A stretch of 64,000 bases of DNA from Haloactinopolyspora alba (GTDB lineage: Bacteria > Actinomycetota > Actinomycetes > Jiangellales > Jiangellaceae), in contig NZ_PYGE01000002.1 of the NCBI RefSeq assembly GCF_003014555.1, forward strand, positions 248,001 to 312,000. Reading direction: 5' to 3'. The notes beneath the pieces are model-generated. The model was not told the origin of the DNA. It saw only the letters and a list, made by a program, of their open reading frames with translations, and made no database searches. Made by a program: the position numbers and the translations under genes. Position 1 is the stretch's first letter. The number at the start of each line of letters is the position of its first letter. Positions 27,177-35,129 of this stretch are shown piece by piece.

Positions 27177-27341
27177 GTCACCTGATCGCCGTTTCGTCAC
27201 CTGATTCTTTCGCGAGCGCGATCAGGTGACGAAACAGCGCGCATGGCAGGCGTTCCGTCACCTGATCGCGTCTCACCATCCGGGCAGAAGATGATCAGGT
27301 GACGCCGGAACCTCGGAGAGCGCGTGTTTGTCACCTGATCG
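27177..27341. repeat. Cluster of six GTCACCTGAT motifs forming tandem hairpins
   Basis: GTCACCTGATC or its complement occurs near 27178, 27196 (GTCACCTGATT), 27221, 27257, 27294 and 27331 in alternating orientation. The second and third form a perfect 15-bp stem, GTTTCGTCACCTGAT/ATCAGGTGACGAAAC. The fourth and fifth form another, TTCCG.TCACCTGATC with its complement. It fills the gap between the GH4 stop (27144) and the convergent protease gene (27370). Terminator or regulator-binding cluster are both possible. Confidence 0.75.
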
Positions 27342-27369
27342 GCAGCGGACCTGACGGTGCTTGGAGCGC

Positions 27370-28278
27370 TCAGCTGGTCGCGGCTGCGTCGTAGACGGCC
27401 CGAGCGGTGGAGCCGAAGTACGGCCCGTACATGGTGTTCGGATCGTTGGTGTACTTGTAGCTGTTCACGGAGTTGAGACTGCCGCCGGTGATCCAGCCGC
27501 CGCCGGAGGAGCCGCCGGTCATGTTGCAGGGAATGCCCTGAGTGCCCGCACCGTACGGATCATCGTGCGCCGCACCCGAGCAGGAGTACAACTGCTGCCC
27601 GTCGAACGGGCTCCCCGCCGGGTAGCCGTACGAGGTGTAGGTCAGCCCGCGCGGCTGGTCGAACGCGATCGGGTACGAGCCGACGACGTCGGTGAGGCTC
27701 TGTCCGGAGGCGTTCTCGTTCAGCACCGCGAAGCCGACGTCCACGGCGAAGTCGCCGCTGTTCGCCCAGCCGCTGGAGGTGTAGAGCGTGGACGCCGACC
27801 ACTGGCCGTGGGGCGCCGCGCCGTCGTCATAGGCGGGCACGAAGGTGAAGCTGGAGGCGAAGGCGCCGCCGTCACCTTCGTGCACGCAGTGCCCGGCGGT
27901 GGTCACCACGTCGCGGTTCTGGCTGGTGGTGGCGGTTCCGGAGCAGACGTAGTCAACGCCCCCGAGCGTGAAGAAGACCTTGCCGAGCTCGGGGCGTGGA
28001 CTCTCCGGGTCGGCGGCGGGGGCGACGTCGGCACCGTGCGGCGCGGGTGCGGCTCGGCCGTGCGGTGTGCGGCGCACGTCCGCGGGGATGGCGGCTTCCA
28101 TCCGTTCGGCGGTCCAGCCTTGCGTGGCGTCCTGCGCTTCCAGAGTGGGCAGCTGGTGGCTGACGACGGAGCCCGACGTCGTGGTCGTCCCGTCGGCCGT
28201 CGCGAGCGCCGGGGCCGCTGTGGCTCCCATGGCCAGGACCAGGCCGGTCAGTAGGGACTGTACGGCGACCTTCCTCAT
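27370..28278 (-). CDS. Secreted trypsin-like serine protease
   Basis: ATG 28278 is preceded by AGGAGGAAAGGC and gives 302 residues. The signal peptide is MRKVAVQSLLTGLVLAMGATAAPALA. A propeptide-like region of about 70 residues precedes the S1-fold domain. Triad candidates are His130 (TTAGHCV), Asp176 or Asp180 (DFAVDVGF) and Ser258 (TGGSSGGGW, a variant of GDSGGP). The spacing resembles bacterial glutamyl-endopeptidase-like extracellular proteases. It is monocistronic. Confidence 0.85.
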   Translation of the reverse strand: MRKVAVQSLLTGLVLAMGATAAPALATADGTTTTSGSVVSHQLPTLEAQDATQGWTAERMEAAIPADVRRTPHGRAAPAPHGADVAPAADPESPRPELGKVFFTLGGVDYVCSGTATTSQNRDVVTTAGHCVHEGDGGAFASSFTFVPAYDDGAAPHGQWSASTLYTSSGWANSGDFAVDVGFAVLNENASGQSLTDVVGSYPIAFDQPRGLTYTSYGYPAGSPFDGQQLYSCSGAAHDDPYGAGTQGIPCNMTGGSSGGGWITGGSLNSVNSYKYTNDPNTMYGPYFGSTARAVYDAAATS

Positions 28279-28397
28279 GCCTTTCCTCCTCGTCCGGTCT
28301 GTCATGAGTTAGATCAACTTACAGTCATCCATTGAGTGTTGTACACCTATGTCGGAATTTTTCTCTCGTGCCGGTGTCCGCGCAGGCGCTGTTCGCC

Positions 28398-28449
28398 GTG
28401 ATCATCAACGATGTGCCACACCATGACGGCGTGAATCGTCGATGATCAC
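28398..28449. terminator. Inverted repeat with GTGATCATC stem base
   Basis: GTGATCATCAACGAT (28398) pairs with ATCGTCGATGATCAC (ends 28449) with one mismatch. It lies 70 bases downstream of the DUF5134-like gene on the minus strand and upstream of the protease gene. The outer nine bases equal those of the hairpin at 1559. No gene is seen in 28279-28519. Confidence 0.6.
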
Positions 28450-28519
28450 CGGATGGGCCCACCGCCGGTCCCGCGCCGCAAAACGTGCCGCAGGGCGTGC
28501 GGACCGCGGAACGGGGCGC

Positions 28520-29248
28520 TCAGAGCGCGCTGAGGAACACGAACGCTGCGCCGGCGCTCATCGTGACCTCGCTGGCGCAGCGGCCGGCGGGGGAGGTGAG
28601 CCGCTCGGCGCGGGTGGTGCGGGTGGGCGTCGCGCGTGCTGCCGTGTCGGTGAGGCTGCCCGCGGGAACGGCGACCCGGTGGGTGATGCGGATCATGGGT
28701 TCGGCGACCCGGAAGCCGAGGGACGTCGCGGCGACCAGGAAGTACAGCCCGAACAGCAGGTTGAGGCCGGCGAGCGAGGCGTCCCGGGGCGCGCCGAGGC
28801 CGCCCGCGCCGGCGGCGAACGGCGTCGAGCCGACGACGTCGCCGGTGGCCAGTTGCGTTCCGGTCCACAGGTAGATCATGGCTGCGCACGCGACCAGGTG
28901 ATGCAGGTGGTATCCGCCGTGCCGGCCGCGGCCGTCGTCGGCGGCGCAGCTGGTGGCGCCGTGCTGACGGATCGCGCCGGTGAACCTGGCGGCGACGAGT
29001 GCGAACGCGACGATTCCGAGCGCCGCGTACACGGGCCCGTCGACGGGGACGTGCGGTGATACGAGGGCCGCGAGGCTCACGCCGGTGAGTGCGTGCATGG
29101 TGTCGGACGTCAGCGCCCCGGGGGCAGTGCCGGCCTGTTCGCGGAGACGGCGAGAGACGGCCGTCGAGGCGAGCCGTGCGAGCGAGTAAACGGCGGCGGT
29201 GGAGAACATGACGGCCAAGGCGGTCCGGAATAGTTCGATGGGAGACAT
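28520..29248 (-). CDS. DUF5134-like integral membrane protein
   Basis: This 242-residue protein has several hydrophobic helices (residues about 5-30, 55-72, 75-92, 118-135, 160-180, 228-242). A His-rich loop, GGYHLHHLVACAAMIYLW, is characteristic of the actinobacterial DUF5134 family; these His may bind metal, but no function is established. ATG 29248 follows GGGAGTGAGCAGCCG. It has no obvious operon partner. Confidence 0.75.
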   Translation of the reverse strand: MSPIELFRTALAVMFSTAAVYSLARLASTAVSRRLREQAGTAPGALTSDTMHALTGVSLAALVSPHVPVDGPVYAALGIVAFALVAARFTGAIRQHGATSCAADDGRGRHGGYHLHHLVACAAMIYLWTGTQLATGDVVGSTPFAAGAGGLGAPRDASLAGLNLLFGLYFLVAATSLGFRVAEPMIRITHRVAVPAGSLTDTAARATPTRTTRAERLTSPAGRCASEVTMSAGAAFVFLSAL

Positions 29249-29646
29249 CGGCTGCTCACTCCCTGTGGTCGCGTGGGCCGTCGCTCGACTGACGCGGTGA
29301 TGATCACACTAATCGAGCAGAACATTCTTCACCAGTCTTGAATTTGCTCGTGACGCACAGTAATTTGTTGGTCATGATCCAGTCGACGACGTTGATGCTG
29401 ACGGGGAACGGCGCTGTGCCGCCCCGCCGGTACGGCGCGTTCGACAACCGCAATCCGATGTTCGACCAGGTCTGCGTCATGCGCACGCAGCGTGACGAAC
29501 CCTTGATGGAGTGTCACTTCAGCTGTCATAGTGAAGGCACAACTCAATACTGGAGTCCCGCTCGGGACAGCCAGCATCACACTGGTTCCTGAGCGGCTGT
29601 GCTCGCGGCTTCTCGGGAATCTTCCAACCCCACAAGGGAGGAACCG
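29249..29646. other. Intergenic stretch without a convincing gene
   Basis: About 400 bases of lower GC than the surroundings. An 84-codon frame (29338-29592, plus) has no good ribosome-binding site and matches no family known to me. The opposite-strand frames look like shadows. Part of the 84-codon frame (about 29430-29500) has GC-rich third positions, so a decayed gene remnant is possible. Confidence 0.4.
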
Positions 29647-29766
29647 ATGAAGGGTAGGCACAGGCGGCGGCGCACCACCAGATCGCGCAGAGGCTGGCCG
29701 TTCGGATGGCTGAAGAACACGACTCGCGCGCGTGGCACTGACCCGGATTCGGTGATTACTCGATGA
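29647..29766 (+). CDS. Small Arg-rich peptide ORF (39 residues)
   Basis: ATG 29647 follows a near-perfect GGGAGGAACCG ribosome-binding site. The frame encodes a strongly basic N-terminal half with an RHRRRR block, an aromatic centre (RGWPFGWLKN), and a tail ending DPDSVITR before TGA at 29764. A 17-bp terminator hairpin follows 60 bases later, so the unit looks like a complete small transcript. No family is recognised. It could be a nucleic-acid-binding micro-protein, a peptide precursor or chance. Confidence 0.4.
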   Translation: MKGRHRRRRTTRSRRGWPFGWLKNTTRARGTDPDSVITR

Positions 29767-29826
29767 GGCCGTAGCGCTCCCAGGGACCGGCGACGCTCAC
29801 CGCACGGGGGTCGGTGAGTTGCCGCC

Positions 29827-29866
29827 GGATCGAGGGCCCAGCCGACTCCGGCTGGGCCCTCGATCC
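29827..29866 (+). terminator. Strong 17-bp terminator hairpin
   Basis: GGATCGAGGGCCCAGCC (29827-29843) pairs perfectly with GGCTGGGCCCTCGATCC (29850-29866) with a 6-nt loop. It follows the 39-residue ORF and precedes the YCII gene at 29989. Confidence 0.8.
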
Positions 29867-29988
29867 GTGCGCGTCGCAGCGAGACGGCACCGCCCGGAGC
29901 GCCGATGTCGAGGCGGTACGGTCGGTTCCGACGTTCCTCCCGAGAGGCGCGCAGTGGGCGTGCCGGAGGCTCATCAGGAGCATGACCG

Positions 29989-30336
29989 ATGAAGTATCTG
30001 TTGATGATCTACCAGAACCCCGAGACGTGGGACGCTCTGTCCGACGAGGAGCGTCAGCGGCTCATGGCCCAGGTCGATCCGATCATGAACGAGCTGACGG
30101 CCTCGGGCGAGTGGGTCGGTGGCGAGGCGCTGGCCGACATCGGCCAGTCCAGGACCGTACGGGTGCGTGACGGTGTCGCGGCCGTGACCGACGGGCCGTA
30201 CCTGGAGTCGAAGGAGCACCTCGCCGGTTACCTGATCGTCGACTGCGAGACCACCGAGCGGGCCACCGAGATCGCGGCCCGATGGCCCGACGCACGTTAC
30301 TGGGCAATGGAGGTCCGCCCGCTGCTGGGCGGCTGA
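29989..30336 (+). CDS. YCII-related (DGPF domain) protein
   Basis: This 115-residue protein is preceded by AGGAGCATGACCG. It has the YCII/DGPF pattern: MKYLLMIYQNPETWD, VTDGPYLESKEHLAGYLIVDC and a final W..EVRPLL. The family has a ferredoxin-like dimer fold with a conserved His/Asp site, and its biochemical role is unsettled. Genes of this family often neighbour ECF sigma factors, but none is present here. Two more members lie at 30914 and 36828. Confidence 0.88.
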   Translation: MKYLLMIYQNPETWDALSDEERQRLMAQVDPIMNELTASGEWVGGEALADIGQSRTVRVRDGVAAVTDGPYLESKEHLAGYLIVDCETTERATEIAARWPDARYWAMEVRPLLGG

Positions 30337-30394
30337 CCGGCAGCGGGCGGGATCGGCGCTCGCACCGCCAGCGGTACCCCGTAGCCTGGCGTCC

Positions 30395-30856
30395 GTGACG
30401 AGACGTGACTCGTGGGCCGGACGGGTGCTGCGGACTCGATGGCTGATGCGGGCGCCGATCTGGATCTACCGGGCCCGGCTGGGCTTCCTGTTCGGTTCGA
30501 GGCTGCTGCTGCTCGAGCACGTGGGACGACGCAGCGGTCTGGCCAGGTACGTGGTGCTCGAAGTGGCCGCGCGGCCGGAGGCGGGCAGCTACGTCGTGGT
30601 GTCCGGGTTGGGGCCGTCGTCGCAGTGGTTCCGCAACGTGCTCGCCGAGCCACGCGTGCGGATCTCCGTGGGCCGGCATCATCGCCGGCCGGCGTGGGCG
30701 CGTCAGCTCGACGTGCAGGAGGCCCGCGGCGTGTTCGCCACGTACGCGGCGGCGCATCCGCGTACGTGGCGCGTTCTCGAGCCGGTCGTCGAGCAGGCGG
30801 CCGACGTGGCGGGCGCATCCGGCGGCGTGCCGGTGGTCGAACTGCGGCTGACGTGA
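30395..30856 (+). CDS. Deazaflavin (F420)-dependent nitroreductase-family protein
   Basis: A GTG start gives 153 residues. The sequence LLLLEHVGRRSGLARYVVLEVAARPEAGSYVVVSGLGPSSQWFRNVLAEPRVRI is typical of the DDN family of split-barrel F420-binding enzymes (the mycobacterial pretomanid-activating nitroreductase family). The natural substrate is unknown; quinone or enone reduction is usual. It lies 58 bases after the YCII gene on the same strand. Confidence 0.88.
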   Translation: MTRRDSWAGRVLRTRWLMRAPIWIYRARLGFLFGSRLLLLEHVGRRSGLARYVVLEVAARPEAGSYVVVSGLGPSSQWFRNVLAEPRVRISVGRHHRRPAWARQLDVQEARGVFATYAAAHPRTWRVLEPVVEQAADVAGASGGVPVVELRLT

Positions 30857-30913
30857 CGCTGACGTGACGGCGTGCTCGACCACCGGCCCCTCGGGTGCCG
30901 AACGCCGCGAGGC

Positions 30914-31270
30914 TCAGGCGCCGAACTCGTCGGGATGCATGACCCGCCGGACCTCGACCAGGTCGTAGGCCGCTTCCGGTAGCCGGGCCGCGATGTCGGC
31001 GGCCCGTTCGGCATCGGCGCAGTCGACGAGGTAGTACCCGGCGAGCACCTCTTTCGCCTCCACGAACGGGCCGTCGGTCACGTCCGTGACGTCGCCACGG
31101 ACCCGTACGGTCCGTGCGTCCCGAGTGGTCAACCCCTGGCTGTCGACGAACTCGCCCGACGCGGTGAGCTCGGCGGACAGTTCCCGGTGGCGGCCCATGA
31201 CCTCGTCGATCCGCTCGTACAGCGTCTCCCAGGTCGACTCGTTGCCGTAGATCAGCAGCATGTACTTCAC
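30914..31270 (-). CDS. YCII-related (DGPF domain) protein
   Basis: GTG 31270 follows GGAGGCGACAC. The 118-residue product reads MKYMLLIYGNE, VTDGPFVEAKEVLAGYYLVDC and YDLVEVRRV, with the central DGPF signature. It lies 14 bases downstream of the VOC-family gene on the same strand, so the two form an operon. Function is unknown beyond the fold. Confidence 0.88.
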   Translation of the reverse strand: MKYMLLIYGNESTWETLYERIDEVMGRHRELSAELTASGEFVDSQGLTTRDARTVRVRGDVTDVTDGPFVEAKEVLAGYYLVDCADAERAADIAARLPEAAYDLVEVRRVMHPDEFGA

Positions 31271-31284
31271 GTGTCGCCTCCCCG

Positions 31285-31686
31285 TCAGTGTTGCTCGATC
31301 ACGGACAGCACGTTGCCGGCCGGGTCGGTGAACCAGGCGATCAACGGGCCGCCGCCGCGGAAGATGCCGTTCTCGTCCGTCTCCATCGCGGTGCCGCGGT
31401 AGTGCAGGAACTCGACGCCGCGGCGCTTGAGCTCGGCCACCGCCGCCTCGATGTCGTCGACCGGAAAGTTGAGGATCGTGAACGACGCCGGGGTGTGGTC
31501 GGCCTTCGGGTAGACGAAGATGTCGCGGCTCCCGGCGATCTTGACGCCGAGGAGCCCGTACTCGGCGGGCATGTCGTCGTCGACGATGGGATAGACGTCC
31601 AGCCCGAGCGTCTGCTGGTAGAACTCGCGCGCACGCTGCGAGTCGTCGACGGAGAATCCGCTGAACGCCTTGCTGGTTGCCAACAT
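31285..31686 (-). CDS. VOC-family (glyoxalase/bleomycin-resistance fold) protein
   Basis: ATG 31686 with upstream GGGAGG gives 133 residues. The paired beta-alpha-beta-beta-beta modules are visible: KAFSGFSVDDSQRAREFYQQTLGLDV, then FTILNFPVDDIEAAVAELKRRGVEF, and GPLIAWFTDPAGNVLSVIEQH, whose C-terminal Glu is a usual metal ligand. The substrate is unknown. It is the first gene of a pair with the YCII protein. Confidence 0.88.
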   Translation of the reverse strand: MLATSKAFSGFSVDDSQRAREFYQQTLGLDVYPIVDDDMPAEYGLLGVKIAGSRDIFVYPKADHTPASFTILNFPVDDIEAAVAELKRRGVEFLHYRGTAMETDENGIFRGGGPLIAWFTDPAGNVLSVIEQH

Positions 31687-31836
31687 GAGTGGCCTCCCTG
31701 AGAAAGTTGTCCCGTCGCGACCGGATTCGCCTCGCCGGCGAGCCGACCGCGCTTGCTGACGGTACGTCGGAGCCGTGCGCGTCGTCTCGACATACTGTGA
31801 CGGGACCTCATCGATTCCGTCGCCGGGAGTGCGCCC

Positions 31837-32253
31837 ATGACCGTCGAGCCGCCCGTCATCCGCCCGGTCGGGCACGTGCGCTCCCCGTTGATCGAACGCG
31901 GGCACGCCCCGAAACAGGGCGACGAAGGTGCTCCGGAAGCATGGCTGGTCTTCGAACCGGGCATGCGCCGTGCGCTGGCCGACCTCGAGGTGGACGCCGA
32001 CGTCATCGTGCTGACCTGGTTCGATCGGGCGCGCCGTGACGTCTTGGCGGTGCATCCCCGAGGGGACGTCAGCAGGCCCGAGACGGGGGTGTTCAGTACC
32101 CGTTCGCCGGACCGGCCGAATCCGGTGGGTCTGCATCGGGTCACGATCGTGTCCGTCGACGGCACGGACGTGCGTGTTCGGAACCTCGAGGCGCTGGACG
32201 GAACGCCGATCGTCGACGTCAAGCCGGTGCTCGGGGGAGTCGCCGAACACTGA
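31837..32253 (+). CDS. TrmO-like tRNA methyltransferase (TsaA-like/YaeB family)
   Basis: This 138-residue protein has the TsaA-like beta-barrel signature SPDRPNPVGLHRVTIVSVDG and an N-terminal IRPVGHVRSPL. TrmO uses S-adenosylmethionine to N6-methylate t6A37 of some tRNAs. This copy is short and lacks the C-terminal domain of the E. coli enzyme, as in archaeal and many actinobacterial homologues. Some such homologues may act on other substrates. Confidence 0.82.
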   Translation: MTVEPPVIRPVGHVRSPLIERGHAPKQGDEGAPEAWLVFEPGMRRALADLEVDADVIVLTWFDRARRDVLAVHPRGDVSRPETGVFSTRSPDRPNPVGLHRVTIVSVDGTDVRVRNLEALDGTPIVDVKPVLGGVAEH

Positions 32254-32276
32254 GCCGGGCCGGCGGGTCCGGCGGT

Positions 32277-33245
32277 TCAGGTTCTTCCCGTGCGGAACGC
32301 CCGCCGGTAGGACGACGGCGACGTGCGCATCGCCCGGGTGAAGTGGTGCCGGAACGTCACCGCCGTGTCGAAGCCGACGGTCTCGGCGACCCGCTCGACG
32401 GGGGTGTCGGTGCGTTCCAGGAGCGGCAGGCTCGCCTGGATCCGGCGCCCGATCAACCACTTGATCGGGCTGGTCCCGGTGGCACGGGTGAAGTGCCGCA
32501 GATACGTGCGTGTCGACATGCGGGCGTGCCGGGCCAGCGTGTCGACGGTGATCGGTTCGGGCAGGTGGTCGACCGCCCACGACATGCTCGCGGTGATCCG
32601 GTCGTCCTCCGGATCGGGACGGACCGGCGACTCGATGTACTGGGCCTGCCCGCCCTCGCGGTGCGGCGCGGCGACCAGCCGGCGCGCCATCGCGTTGGCG
32701 GCCGTGGCGCCGAAATCCTGCCGGACGAGGTGCAGGCACAGGTCGAGGCCGGCCGCGCTGCCGGCGCTGGTGAGGATGTCGCCGTCGTCGACGTACAGCG
32801 GTGTCGGGTCGACCTCGACGTGCGGGAACCGACGCGCGAGCAGGTCGGTGTAGAGCCAGTGCGTCGTGGCCGGGCGGCCGTCCAGCAGCCCTGACGACGC
32901 GAGCGCGAACGCGCCAGTGCAGATGGAGACGATCCTGGCGCTGCGGGCGTGCGCCTGCCGGAGCGCGCCGGCGAGCTCGGCGGTGGCCTCGGCGTGCACG
33001 TCGGAGACGCTCGGCACGATCACCGTGTCGGCCGCGGCCAGCGTGTCCAGCGTGTGCGGCGTGCGCAGACTGGCGCCGCCGACCACGTCGACGGTGCCGT
33101 CGCCCTCCGCGCACACGGTCAGCCGGTAGGACGGTGTGTCGGGCCAGGTGACGCCGAAGACCTCGGTGACGATGCCGAGCTCGAACGCGGACATGCCCTC
33201 GTAGGCCAGCACGGCGACATGGTGTGGTCGGGCGGGCGCCGTCAT
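32277..33245 (-). CDS. GlxA-family AraC-type transcriptional regulator
   Basis: This 322-residue protein has an N-terminal DJ-1/PfpI-like domain (HHVAVLAYEGMSAFELGIVTEVFG, IVSICTGAFALASSGLLDGR) with the Cys at the nucleophile elbow. Two AraC helix-turn-helix units follow (MSTRTYLRHFTRATGTSPIKWLIGRRI and VERVAETVGFDTAVTFRHHFTRAM). It is divergent from the MFS gene across a 63-base gap, which makes that transporter a likely target, though not a proven one. Confidence 0.9.
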   Translation of the reverse strand: MTAPARPHHVAVLAYEGMSAFELGIVTEVFGVTWPDTPSYRLTVCAEGDGTVDVVGGASLRTPHTLDTLAAADTVIVPSVSDVHAEATAELAGALRQAHARSARIVSICTGAFALASSGLLDGRPATTHWLYTDLLARRFPHVEVDPTPLYVDDGDILTSAGSAAGLDLCLHLVRQDFGATAANAMARRLVAAPHREGGQAQYIESPVRPDPEDDRITASMSWAVDHLPEPITVDTLARHARMSTRTYLRHFTRATGTSPIKWLIGRRIQASLPLLERTDTPVERVAETVGFDTAVTFRHHFTRAMRTSPSSYRRAFRTGRT

Positions 33246-33308
33246 GGCGTAATCTTATCGGCCAGCGTCATTCACGCCACTAGTGCTGGATGTGCCCGGC
33301 TGACCAGC

Positions 33309-34532
33309 ATGGATCGCATGCCCGTCACGTCCGGCCGCAGCGCGCTCCGTCCACCTGATCACCCGCACCGTCGCTCGCCGGCCTGGCGGCTCGGGCTCGC
33401 CGGACTGGCCGGCGTCGGCGTCTCGTTCGGGTTCGCCCGGTACGGCTACGGGCTGTTCCTGCCGGAGATCCGCGACGAGTTCGGCATGTCCGTCTCGCTC
33501 GTCGGGCTGGTGGGCAGTGCGAGCTACGTCGGCTACCTGGGTGCCCTGGTGCTCGTCGGCCTGTTGTCCTCCCGGGTGGGGCCACGCGTCCTCGTCGTCA
33601 TCGGCGGATCGTCCGCTGCTGTGGGGACCGCCCTGGTGGGGTTGGCGCCCGGCGTCGGGGTTCTCACCGTCGGGCTCGTCATGGCGGGAACGAGTCCGGG
33701 GTGGATCTGGGCGCCGTACTCCGATGCCGTCGACCGGATGGTCCCGGCGGACGCGCGGGCGCGAGTGTTGGCCCTGATCCCGAGCGGCACCGCCTTCGGC
33801 GTCGCGGTCGCCGGTCCGGTCGCGATGGTCGCGCACGGCTCGGCCTGGAGGTACGCGTGGCTGGTCTTCGCCGCCGGATCCGCCGTGGCGACCGTGCTCA
33901 ACGCGCGCGTCCTGCCTGCTGGCCCGCCGCAGCGCACAGGTGGCTCATCCGTGGGCCCGCCGTTGCGGTGGTTCGTCCGGCGAGCGGCGATGCCGCTGTA
34001 CGTCACCGCGGTGTCCTACGGGGTGGTCGGTGCCGTGTACTGGCTGCTGGCCGTGGAGGCGGTGACCGCGGGCGCGGGCACGGGCGGCGTGGTCCGGGCG
34101 GTTTTCTGGACGCTGATGGGCGTCGCCGGCACCGCCGGCGTGGCCACGGGCGCGGTGTTCGTCCGGTTCGGGCTGCGCTGGGCGCACCGGGCGCTGTTCG
34201 CGGCGTTGGCGGTGGCGGTCGCTCTGCTCGGCGTGCTGGCCCACGTGCCGGTCGCCGTCGGGGTGTCTGCCGTCGTGTACGGCCCGGCGTTCATGGCCGG
34301 CTCCGCGCTGCTCGCGGTGTGGAGCTACCGGGTCTTTCCCGAACGGCCGACCACGGGGTTCAGTGCGACGGTGTTCTTCCTGGGCGTCGGTACCGTCCTG
34401 GGGCCGGCTGTGGTGGGCGGCGTCGCCGAGCGGTACGGAGTGTCCGTGGCGTTGCTGGGCACGGCTCTGGTGGCGGCGTCGACCCTGCTGGTGGCGCCTC
34501 CGGTCAGTACGGGTGCTTCCGTGCCGACGTGA
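33309..34532 (+). CDS. MFS transporter (YbfB/YjiJ-like)
   Basis: ATG 33309 (a second ATG lies at 33318) gives 407 residues with about 12 hydrophobic helices. The start has GVSFGFARYGYGLFLPEIRDEFGMS, characteristic of the YbfB/YjiJ family. It probably exports or imports a small organic molecule. Its 3' end overlaps the convergent MarR gene by 29 bases, so antisense pairing of the two transcripts is possible. Confidence 0.85.
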   Translation: MDRMPVTSGRSALRPPDHPHRRSPAWRLGLAGLAGVGVSFGFARYGYGLFLPEIRDEFGMSVSLVGLVGSASYVGYLGALVLVGLLSSRVGPRVLVVIGGSSAAVGTALVGLAPGVGVLTVGLVMAGTSPGWIWAPYSDAVDRMVPADARARVLALIPSGTAFGVAVAGPVAMVAHGSAWRYAWLVFAAGSAVATVLNARVLPAGPPQRTGGSSVGPPLRWFVRRAAMPLYVTAVSYGVVGAVYWLLAVEAVTAGAGTGGVVRAVFWTLMGVAGTAGVATGAVFVRFGLRWAHRALFAALAVAVALLGVLAHVPVAVGVSAVVYGPAFMAGSALLAVWSYRVFPERPTTGFSATVFFLGVGTVLGPAVVGGVAERYGVSVALLGTALVAASTLLVAPPVSTGASVPT

Positions 34533-35034
34533 CGCCGATGTCCTGGACGACCTCGCAGGTGTCCGAGACCGGGTCTGCGGCGTTGATGGACGTCGCGACG
34601 TGCTGCAGCAGCGTGCGCAACCGGTCGCGTTCGTCGTCGTCGAGCCCGCCGAGCAGGTGCTCCTCGACCTGTCCGAGTCGGTGGTCGAGGTTGTCCAGGA
34701 CGGCGCGACCGTGCTCGGTGGCGACGATCAGCCGGCTGCGCCGGTCGGACGGGTCGGGGCGGCGTTCGACGAGCCCGGCGTCGACGAGGTCGTCGAGCAG
34801 GTAGGTCATGACGGTCCGGTCGACACCGAGCAGCTGCGCCAGTGCGGACTGGCTGCGCGGTTCGTCGCGGACCGCGCAGGTGAGAATCTGCCGTCCGCGC
34901 GGTCCACCGGGAAGCTCGGCCGTCACCGCGTCCGCCGCTTTGAGGTAGGCGCGGAAGAGCACGCCGAGCGTCCAGCCGAGGTCACCGCCGAGGCTGTTCG
35001 GCGGCACGGAGGTGGCGGGGACGGACACCCCCAC
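34504..35034 (-). CDS. MarR-family transcriptional regulator
   Basis: This 176-residue protein has a winged helix: SQSALAQLLGVDRTVMTYLLDDLVDAGLVERRPDPSDRRSRLIVATEHGRAVL, with the wing DRRSR typical of MarR. It is divergent from the luciferase-like/hemerythrin fusion gene, and a palindrome in the shared promoter (35071-35091) is a likely binding site. It probably senses a phenolic or oxidant ligand and controls the fusion gene and itself. Confidence 0.9.
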   Translation of the reverse strand: MGVSVPATSVPPNSLGGDLGWTLGVLFRAYLKAADAVTAELPGGPRGRQILTCAVRDEPRSQSALAQLLGVDRTVMTYLLDDLVDAGLVERRPDPSDRRSRLIVATEHGRAVLDNLDHRLGQVEEHLLGGLDDDERDRLRTLLQHVATSINAADPVSDTCEVVQDIGVTSARKHPY

Positions 35035-35061
35035 ATGATACGTCGATCGCGTGGCTCGGCA

Positions 35062-35091
35062 TAAAGTAGAAGCGACAGATGTTCTGTCGCT
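35062..35091. promoter_or_regulatory. Candidate MarR operator overlapping a promoter
   Basis: AGCGACAG-ATGTT-CTGTCGCT at 35071-35091 is a perfect 8-bp-arm palindrome. A -10-like TAAAGT (35062-35067) lies just upstream for rightward transcription of the fusion gene. Binding there would block initiation. It sits midway between the MarR start (35034) and the ATG at 35130. Confidence 0.6.
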
Positions 35092-35129
35092 CAGACGATC
35101 TGTTGAGCCATGTGATGAGAGGACGTTCG

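Noticed and set aside
27177-27341. CRISPR array
   Set aside because: The motifs are only 10-11 bases, alternate in orientation and have irregular spacing, with no cas genes nearby.
29338-29592. 84-codon plus-strand frame
   Set aside because: There is no ribosome-binding site, no known family and only partly biased codons. It is kept only as part of the intergenic description.
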